Below, in pieces: positions 55,995 through 64,000 of a stretch of 64,000 bases of DNA. Each line of letters starts with the position of its first letter. The first letter of the stretch is position 1. The translations under genes were made by a program, and so were the position numbers. The notes under the pieces were generated by a model. That model had not been told where the DNA came from. It made no database searches and saw only the letters and a list, made by a program, of their open reading frames with translations. The stretch is from assembly GCA_964016985.1 (NCBI GenBank), contig OZ024826.1, positions 68,540,768 to 68,604,767 of the forward strand, written 5' to 3'. The DNA comes from Anodontia alba (taxonomy: Eukaryota; Mollusca; Bivalvia; Lucinida; Lucinidae).

Positions 55995-56232
55995 AAATAA
56001 GAAAAATTCAAAATGTCATCTGCTGCAGTTTAGATTGGCGCTTTAAGGGTTAACAAATCCTCTATGCAATATGTGAACAGCAAAGGCCCAGATCAGCCAC
56101 AGTCTGTTCAGGGCTTTCTCTGTTTGTTAGTATTTTTGACAGCATCTATTGATTCGGTAAGGTTCAGCTAATCCAAAACTGCAGACTGAGTTTCTCATAC
56201 TGTGCATCTTATATTCAGACAGCAAGTTTAAT
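55995..56232. other. no gene seen
   Basis: Begins with a piece resembling the right half of the CAGCAGACAA foldback family (AAGAAAAATTCAAAATGTCATCTGCTG); the rest is unremarkable. Confidence 0.4.
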
Positions 56233-56234
56233 TA

Positions 56235-57521
56235 CGAGGGCAAGTCAATAAGTAACCAGCCTATCCCATTTCCAACTGACCCAGACACCCAAGATTTTCA
56301 TGCCTTGTTTCAATACATGTTTCAGGCCTGAGGACAAAATTGCACCCTTATCGTGTCATTCACTCATAAGATAATGAATGTCAAACATGGCTTGCGATGC
56401 AAAAGCAAGCTTTTCGTCAAAAATTGAGTACCGTGCTGTAATTCTGTACTTGTATTTGAAAAGGAAAACAGGTCAGGAATACATTGCGAGTTGATCAATA
56501 TTTATGGGTCTTCTGCACCATCGTATGCACAAGTTCAATTCTGGGTTGGGGAATTCGAACGCGGTAGAATGTCTTTAGAACAGGAAACCAGGTCTGGAGG
56601 CCCATCAGATGGCACCGATGAAGAAATGTGTAACAAAGTACGGGATCTGGTGTACTCTGATAAGCGAATTAAGGTAGAACAAATAGCGAATGCATTACAC
56701 ATTTCACATGGTAGCATTTCAACAATTTTACATGATCGCTTGGGTAAGCGCAAGCTAACAATCCATTCGGTCCCTAAATCTCTTAGCAACGAGCAAATGG
56801 CAACCAGAGCATCAGTATGCAGCGCATTGTTGAAGCGGTTTAGATCAAAGGAAGATGATTTCCTTTCACGTCTGGTGACTGTAGATGAAACGTGGGTCCA
56901 TTATTATGAGCCAGAGAATAAAGCTCAAAGTCGCAAGTGGGTAGGGCTGGGGTCTCCGAGGCCAAAGAAGTTCAAAACGCAACCCTTTGCTGGCAAGGTG
57001 ATGGCAACTGTATTTTGGGACCCACAAGGTCTTATTATGTTGGACTTTCTAGCAAAGAAAAGTACAATAATAGGTGCGTATTATGCAAATTTGCTCGACC
57101 AACTGAGAACTGTGATCCGTGAAAAACGCCGAGGTAAACTCTCCAAAGGGATTCTGCTCCAACAGAACAATGCGAGAGTCCATAATTTCAAAACTGCAAT
57201 GGATGCTGTTGAGCGGAATGGCTACTAGCTAATATCATACCCCGCCTATTCTCCGGACTTAGTTCCTATATAGTGACTATTTCCTATTCCCAAACTTGAA
57301 AAAGGATATCCGTGGACATCATTTCCGGTCCAACGAAGAAGTAGTGGCGGTAGATGAGAAGTGGGTCAGAGACAAGGACCCTGGCTTCTTCAGTTCTGGG
57401 CTGATGGCACTGGAACACTATTGGTCTAAGTGCATCATTCTAGAGGGCAATTACATCGAAAAAGAAGAGATCGATCTCACCCAGAAATAAGTTAGGCTGG
57501 TTTTTTATTGACTTGCCCTCA
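56235..57521 (+). mobile_element. mariner-family DNA transposon, inactive
   Basis: The 1287-bp element has inverted ends: GAGGGCAAGTCAATAAGTAA on the left and TTTTATTGACTTGCCCTC on the right. Both are flanked by TA, the mariner target duplication. It encodes the broken transposase at 56387-57490. Length and ends are normal for the Tc1/mariner superfamily. Confidence 0.9.
56387..57490 (+). pseudogene. mariner transposase relic
   Basis: It starts with ATG at 56387 (MACDAKASF), with an early frameshift near 56486, then a long open part: helix-turn-helix DNA binding (VEQIANALHISHGSISTIL) and the catalytic core. The first Asp lies in VTVDETWVHYY. The second catalytic position reads QQNNARVH, where the family has Asp, so the metal-binding residue appears lost. 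A stop follows at about 57226, then the YSPD region with the third Asp and more stops and shifts. It cannot be active. Confidence 0.85.
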
Positions 57522-57523
57522 TA

Positions 57524-58265
57524 TCTACTGTTACCATACAGGAAAGGTAAGTTACTAATTATACAAAGGGAGATGACCAAAACTGGTAGATATAGGTCAT
57601 ACAATAGCTAATATGCCCCAGTATGAATATCCAAAACTTTACCATATTTACAAGTACTGCTAACCAGCACAGAACCATACAGTCTGATCAGGGTCAACTC
57701 TGGTATCATGTGTAACAGGTCCTTTTTAATTTGATAGGGCAAACATAGTTTTAATCTAGCAACAATAAATACCCTGTGTCTACAATAGATTTGGTTTTCT
57801 ACTGAAGCTGTTTTATCCTGTTAAAAAAACACATCAGCACTATATTAATACCCTTGCAATGCTGAATAAACTGATGCCACACCCACTTCTAATTGTCAGC
57901 TAATCAGATTACTTGATCCAGGTTGTTGATACAAATTCACAAACTGAATGACAGACAGGGCAGATCCAGACCAGTTGGCTTCTTCAGAAGCATACTGATC
58001 TGGATCTACACTATTTGCAAAGGCAGGACATATCCCGGTTCAGTAGGACCAGGGTTAATTCTTCTGGAACTGGATACACTTTCATGGGAGACAACTCTCT
58101 CAAAATGGTTTTGCCTCCCATCTGAAAAGAGGTCTACTCTAAAAGGAAAGAATTTACTCCCTTAAGGAGCAAATTCTTTCTTTTTAAAGTAGACCCTTAC
58201 TAAAACTTGTCTGAAAAGTGGTCTACTTCATATGGAAAGAATTTGCTCCCTTTTGCAATAAAGTA
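57524..58265. other. no gene; hairpin repeats
   Basis: At 57940-58020 a foldback phrase (AGATCCAGACCAGTTGGC...ACTGATCTGGATCT) resembles 12495-12575. At 58109-58195 the hairpin GTCTACTCTAAAAGGAAAGA/TCTTTCTTTTTAAAGTAGAC encloses GGAGCAAATTC. A third half-copy follows at 58218. Confidence 0.55.
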
Positions 58266-59624
58266 AACAAGAGGCCATGCTAAGATGTATGCATGTACTA
58301 AGTATCACTGGCTGTAGGAGCAATAGTTACTGAAAAACTGACCTAAACACAAGTACCAAATATCACTCTGTAGGATCAATAATTATTGAGAAACTGACCT
58401 AAACGGAAAAACTTAAGAAAGTCACTGGACAATGAAATATACGTCACCTAGAATTCATCAAGACAAACATTTTGAGCAAGATTCATGATGATCACTTCAA
58501 AAATGTGACCTCTAGAGCGCCAACAAGGTTTTCCTTTGATTTGGCCTGGTGACCTAGTTTCTGATATCAAGTGACCCAGTTTTAAACTAGACCTAGAAAT
58601 CATCAAGATGAACATTTTGAGCAATATTTATGATGATTGCTTCAAAAATGTGACCTCTAGAGTGTTAACAAGGTCTTCCTTTGATTTGGCCTGGTGACCT
58701 TGTTTTTGACTCCAGGTGACCCAGTTTCAAATTTGACCTAGAAATCATCAAAACAAACATTTTGAGCAAGATTCATGATGATTGCTTCATAAATGTGACC
58801 CCTAGAGTGTTAACAAGGTTTTACACTGATGTGGCCAGGTGACCTAGTTTTTGACCCCATGTGACCCAGTTTCAAACCTGACCTAGAAATCATCAAGACA
58901 AACATTTTGAGCAAGATTCATGATGATTGCTTCAAAAATGTGACCGCTAGTGTGTTAACAAGGTTTTCTGCTCATTTGGCCTGGTGACATAGTTTTTGAC
59001 CCCAAGTGACCCAGTTTCAAACTTGACCTAGAACTCATCAAGACAAACATTTTGAGCATGATTCATGATGATTGCTTCAAAAATGTGACCGCTAGAGTGT
59101 TAACAAGGTTTTCCTTTGATTTGGCCTGGTGACCTAGTTTTTGACCCCAAGTGACCCAGTTTCAAACGACCTAGAAATCATCAAGACAAACATTTTGAGC
59201 AAGATTCATGATGACTGCTTCAAAAATGTGACCGCTAGAGTGTTAACAAGGTTTTCCGCTGATTTGGCCAGGTGACCTCGTTTTTTACCCCACGTCCCAG
59301 TTTCAAACTTGACCTAGAAATCATCAAGACAAATATTTTGAGCTAAATTCATGATGATTGCTTCAAAAATGTGACCTCTAGAGTGTTAAGTTTTTCCTTT
59401 GATTTGACCTGGTGACCTAGTTTTTGACCCGAAGTGACCCAGTATCAAACTTGACCTAGATTTCATAGGGGCAAACATTCTGGGCAAGTTTCATCAAGAT
59501 TGGGTCAAAACTGTGACCTCTAGAGTGTTAACAAACTACTTGTTGATGATGAATGATGGACGACGGACAACAGACAGAGGGTGATCACAATAGCTCACCC
59601 TGAGCTTTTGCTCAGGTGAGCTAA
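58263..59624 (+). mobile_element. tandem-repeat element I (family of A), shortened
   Basis: It starts GTAAACAAGAGGCCATGCTAAG. In element A, CAAGAGGGCCATG is at 585 and CAAGAGGCCATGCTAAG at 764, so the left end of I looks like a deletion between these two similar sites. About eight units of roughly 145 bp follow. The right end is GTGATCACAATAGCTCACCC plus hairpin and CTAA (59621-59624). Confidence 0.8.
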
Positions 59625-59632
59625 CAAGGAAA

Positions 59633-61422
59633 TTGACTGAAAAAGCTATGGAACATTATGAATCAAAAAGGCTTGAATTCAGAAATAAAATACAAAGGGC
59701 ATGGGAACATTTTGTAACATTCCTCAGTCTTCATGCAGACATTTCAGAAAGCTCATGTAGTAGAACACAGACTGTTAGAAACCTTGAGAAGGAATTAACT
59801 TGTATGTATGATCATTACAGTGCCTTGTAACAAGTATGGAGTATACTTCTAATTTACTAAGAACTGGTAGTGATGAAACTATTGAAGAAAGTAAGTTGTA
59901 CTCAGCACAAGTGGACCAGTCTGGCATATTAGTAATTGATTTCTGTGATAAGTTAAAGGCCATCACGAAAGAGAATGTACATGAATCAAACTCTGTCACT
60001 TCAACAGCATCTAGATGAAGTAGTATACTAACAATTAAACAAGTTTAGCTTGAAGCAGCGAGCGTTTGAGCAAGGTTTGCAGAACAAGAAGCTGAAATGC
60101 GTAAACAGAAAGCTTTGCTTGAAGAAGAAGAAAGTATTGCAAAAGCAGCAAGGGCTCCAAAGAAAGCTGATTTGGAAGCTGATCTTGAACTTTCAAATCA
60201 ACAAAAGGAAGTGGCTGCCTTTGCCTTTGCAGCAGAAGCTAGTGCCTTAGAACAAACAAGTGAAAATCCTCTGAAACTAGAATTTTTACCACAAGAAGAC
60301 CCTATGGAAAGAGTTGAAAATTTTGTGAAGAAGAAGCAACAGCTCAATCAGACTTTGGAGAAAAATCAAACCTCCAAAAACAAACAAGATGACAGACCTG
60401 AGAAACCAGAAATTGTAAGGAAAGAGTTTCCTGAATGTGTTGAAAGAAATGAAATGGCAAATGACTTAACAAGATTTTTACTGAGGAAAGACTTAACACT
60501 TTCAAGACTTTCTACTTTCACTGACAAACCTGAAGCTTTCTGTACATGGAAGGCATTTCTGTGACGCTATGAAAGAAATGGGAGTGAGTCTGTCTGAAGA
60601 GATAGACTTACTGGTTAAGTGGTTAGGCGTTGAATCCAAACAGCATGCTTTAAGTATACATTGTAAGAGCATCAAATGCACACAATCCAACTAAAGGTTT
60701 GAAGAAAATATGGGAACATTTAGATGAACGTTTTGGTGATCCGGAAATGATACACATCGCCATACTGAAAAGGTTGAATAACTTTCCTAAGTTAATTTAC
60801 AATGGTAATATAAAACTTTATGAGTTGTCAGATATCTTATCAGAACTGCCTTAAAGGAGGATCCAAAATATGCTATGCTTCTAGCCTATTTTGACTCCTC
60901 CCTTGGGGTTTCACCAGTTGTGTGCAAGTTACCTAATGATATTCAGGAGAAATGGACCTCACATGCCAATTTATTCAAAAAGACACATGGAGTTATATAT
61001 CTTAGTTGGGGGTTTTCACAGATTTTGTTAGTGAACAAGCTAAGATCAGGAACGATCTTGGTTTTATGTACTCTAATACACAGTTCAATACAGATAGAAC
61101 AGTTAACAGACCAATAATAGCAAACAAGAAGACTGGTGTTAAGAAGGAACCATCTTCTTTCAAGGTTCCTTTAAGCAACCTGTCTGCAGATCATAATGCC
61201 CGTAGTTGTGACAAAAGGGTTTTGTGCAGTGAACGGCACACCCTAGCTATGCATATTCACAATGGTATAGCTAGATCGCTTGAGCATGGTGAGAAGGAGA
61301 GTTCTAAAAAGTCTATTACTTCAAAATGCACTCAAGTTTGTGGTGAAAAACATGACAGTGGTAAATTTTCTGCTAAATTAGTCTTAGAGTTTATCAAACT
61401 AGTAGGCCTGAATATGCTATAA
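59633..61422 (+). pseudogene. BEL/Pao retrotransposon gag, degenerate
   Basis: Broken frames follow the gag layout of bivalve BEL/Pao elements: an N-terminal helical part (59633-59830), a Lys/Glu/Ala-rich coiled coil (60097-60300), then a DUF1759-type segment. That segment runs from LTLSRLSTFTDKPEAFCTWK through GLKKIWEHLDERFGDPEMIH and LYELSDILSE to the LAYFDSS and QEKWTSHA region near 60950. Stops and shifts occur at about 59830, 60017, 60562, 60850 and 61000. No LTR was found on the left, where element I abuts within ten bases. Confidence 0.75.
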
Positions 61423-61678
61423 AGACATATGCCATATTAGATAAACAAAGTAACCGCTCTATGGCAAAACCAGACTTTTTTCAAAATTGAATATTAGTGG
61501 TGAAGTGTATGAGTATACTTTCAATACATGTTCAGATACTGTTGTTAGAGTGGCCATAGAGCGCAAGATTATGTGGTTGAGCATGTGGATGGTAGTGTGA
61601 GTTATCAGCATTCATACATTAATAGAGTGTTCGCAGATACCAAATATAAGAGATGAGATTCCTACCCCTGAGATTGCT

Positions 61679-62926
61679 ATGCATCATGCACATTTACAAG
61701 ATATAGCATCTCATATTAAAGGTATTGATGAGGAAGCTAATATACTCCTACTTATTGGTCCATCTGGTTCCCTTTATGCTCAGCATCTTGGTCTTGGCTG
61801 GGTTGTGATTGGTGAGGTTTGTCTTGGAAATGCCCACCAACCCGATTTAGTAAATGTAAATAAGACTTACTTAGTAGGCAAAGAATGTGCTTCTCTTTGT
61901 CAGCCATGTCCAAATAAGATCCAAGTTAAAGAGTCACCTATCTCCCATAGTTTGTTCATTAGAACTGCTCAAGATGAAAAGATAGGACCTTCAGCAGAAG
62001 ACAAAGAATTCATCAGTTTAATGGAGAAGTTCAAGAATCATCCAGGTGGTAATTGGATTGTTCCACTGCCCTTCCGTTCACCAACATTGAAACTACCCAA
62101 TAACAAGCAACAAGCCATCCACCATGTGAAGATATTAGATAATAGTTTAAAGAGAAATCCGCTTAAAAGAAGTCATTTTGTTGCATTCATGAAGGAGATC
62201 TTGGATAGTGGACACGCCGAGAAAGCTCCCCCACTAGAAGAGTCAGAAGAATGCTGGTATCTGCCATTATTTGGTGTGTACTATCCGAAGAAACCCAACC
62301 AAATCAGAGATGTATTCGATGCTTCAGTGAAATACAAAGGGGTGTCACTGAATGGCGTACTTCTATCGGGTCCATATCTTACCAATAGTCTTCTGGGAAT
62401 ACTCCTTCACTTCAGAAAAGAGCCTATAGCAGTAACAGCAGATATAAAGAAGATGTTTTACTGCTTTCTTGCGGCAGAAAAGCATAGAAACTTTTTAAGA
62501 TTCCTTTGGTACATGGACAATGACCCAGACAAAGAGCTTGTAGAGCATGAAGGTACATGTATTTGGTAATAGTCCATTGCCAGCTGTGGCATCATATGGT
62601 CTACAAAGAACAGCAGACTGTAGTGAAACTGATTTTGGTGCTGAAGCCAAATACTTCTATGTAGATGATGGTCTCTCCTCTTCCCCCACAGTGGACCATG
62701 CTATTGATCTGATGAAAAGAACTAAGAAAGCTCTGAAGTAAACGGCAATCTCCGACTACATAGGATTGCATCTAATAGCAAGGAAGTAATGAGTGCCTTT
62801 CCTTCAGAGGATCTAGCCAAAGACCTTGCTTACTTGGACTTATCGAAAGATGACTTACCTCTGCAGTGTTCCCTAGGTTTGAGTTGGAACCTACGAGCAG
62901 ATACCTTCAAGTTTCAGTAAATACTG
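61679..62926 (+). pseudogene. BEL/Pao retrotransposon pol: protease-linked region and reverse transcriptase
   Basis: The first frame (61679-62569) has GPSGSLYAQHLGLGWVVIGE, typical of the region after the aspartic protease, then the RT domain: WYLPLFGVYYPKKPNQIRDV, SLNGVLLSGPYLTNSLLGIL, and VTADIKKMFYCF with the first Asp. After a shift at about 62550, FGNSPLPAVASYGL and YVDD (62658-62669) follow, then LKDLAYLDLS-like sequence to about 62926. RNase H, integrase and right LTR are missing. Confidence 0.85.
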
Positions 62927-62929
62927 AAG

Positions 62930-64000
62930 TAATAGGCTGCTTATCAGGAAGCATGAAGCACCCATTGAATGACTGCATAAAGTTATTCCACCATACAATA
63001 TCCTCTCAGATACTGTCGCATAGCTTAATTTTGTGACTGTCCTCTTTCAGCAAATTTATAGTGTCAATTATGTGGTGGGAAAAAACTCTGCCACAATAGA
63101 TTACACTTGCAGAGAAATTAAGCTTCCTGGCAAGTGCAATTGTTTCTTCGAAGCTCGCTTGTGAAGTAGAAAGAGGGACAGCTCTTGCTGAACCTGTATG
63201 AGCTTTCTATCAGGTAAGTGAAGGCACATGGTAATGGTGTCAATTTCAATGCCCAGGAAGGTGATTCTTGTGGAAGGATCAACAACTCTTTTCCACTTTT
63301 CCAATTGATATGAAATCCAAGTTTTCCAAGTAATGCAACAAGCATATTCATTGCTGCCAAGCAATTCTCAAGGGTGTCAGCTTTTATGAAATAATCATCC
63401 AACAAAACAAATATGGCTGTTAATCCACGTCTTAGGAGAATAAGTCTCACTGCCTGAGAAAGCCTGTGAAATATCACAGGTGCTAGTTTACTGCCAAAAC
63501 AGAGCTAAGTGTCTCTGAGGTAGATAGTCTGCTGACCAAATTTCCACTCCAACCCTGTAACCTCTTAGCTATGCTTGGAAATAGGAAAAGACGAATATGC
63601 AGACTGCATGTAATGGCTGTACGTGACCAAGGCCACAGCATCATTAACTCTTGAAAATTTCTGATGCCATTCACTAGTGCAGTAATCATTGACTGACTGC
63701 CCTTCCGGTAAGGAGCAATCATGAAATAGTTGGACCCCTCCATCAGACTTGGTGATTTCTCCCATTGCTTATAATAAATGGAGGTTCCAAAACCACTTTA
63801 TAATTACCCATCTGAATCTCTTTGAGTATTTGAGCAGAAGCCTAGTCATAGAGGGGGCTAACTGGCTGGGCGGATTTGTGATTGTCACATTCTAATCTTG
63901 CAATTCTTCCTCCCATGCAGTGAGACATAAACCATACTGTGGATTAATGGAAATGTCTAGTTTTTTTGCTTTAAAATGCGACACCGCGGAATGAAGCTGG
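62930..64000 (-). pseudogene. DIRS-like retrotransposon RT/RNase H, partial
   Basis: Read from 64000 downwards: KSDGGVQLFHDCSLPEGQS, VNDAVALVT, the SSFPISKHS region, APVIFHRLSQAVRLILLRRG, the catalytic LLDDYFI (about 63403-63383), LGFHINW, ITFLGIEIDTITMCLHLPDR, then the RNase H-side KLNF and GGRVFSHH-like region near 63100. The FLGIEIDT and KLNF layout is typical of DIRS-like, tyrosine-recombinase retroelements. Frames shift at about 63560, 63480 and 63290, with several stops. It is open at the window edge; no recombinase is visible. Confidence 0.7.

Noticed and set aside
57296..57490. Separate 64-residue gene after the mariner
   Set aside because: It is the C-terminal end of the broken transposase, inside the mariner terminal repeats.

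Overview
This window looks like animal nuclear DNA, most likely from a bivalve mollusc. Evidence for that: split genes with GT/AG introns, tRNA-derived SINEs, BEL/Pao, mariner, DIRS-like and Polinton (Maverick) elements, and long arrays of repeats of a kind I know from clam and mussel genomes. The host assignment is inference. No bacterial-style operon, CRISPR array or rRNA gene is visible.

The only recognisable host gene is the 3' end of a beta-galactosidase (GLB1-like) gene on the minus strand. Its last two coding exons are at 32407-32299 and 10062-9802, separated by a 22.2 kb intron packed with repeats. The other coding signals are mobile-element proteins, nearly all broken.

Layout. 0.6-2.8 kb: a tandem-repeat element (A) inserted into a small foldback element. 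3.7-5.3 kb: a hAT-like non-autonomous element with a SINE inside. 5.8-7.8 kb: an array of alternating dimers (C). 9.8-32.4 kb: GLB1 exons and intron, with small arrays, a multi-arm foldback, two head-to-tail tandem elements (14.4-22.9 kb) carrying retroelement insertions, a palindromic AGATATCT satellite, a LINE ORF1 relic, a higher-order array (24.6-26.5 kb), MITEs and retroelement fragments. 32.6-34.2 kb and 47.7-52.7 kb: two complementary parts of one Polinton, split by 13.5 kb holding further arrays, a 57-bp inverted repeat, a hairpin MITE, SINEs and a 2.8 kb unit flanked by 249-bp inverted repeats. 52.7-56.0 kb: tandem element H. 56.2-57.5 kb: a dead mariner. 58.3-59.6 kb: tandem element I. 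59.6-62.9 kb: a BEL/Pao gag-pol relic. 62.9 kb to the end: a DIRS-like reverse transcriptase on the minus strand.

The most interesting theme is a superfamily of tandem-repeat elements. At least six arrays with different sequences share a unit length of about 145-157 bp and a CAAGTTTCA-type core. Where the ends survive, most also share a left end (AAACAAGAG plus a short hairpin, often followed by GCTCACCTGAGC) and a right end (a hairpin followed by CTAA or ATAA). They contain no visible protein genes. Two arrays carry dense transcription-factor-like motifs, and two are built of strictly alternating dimers.
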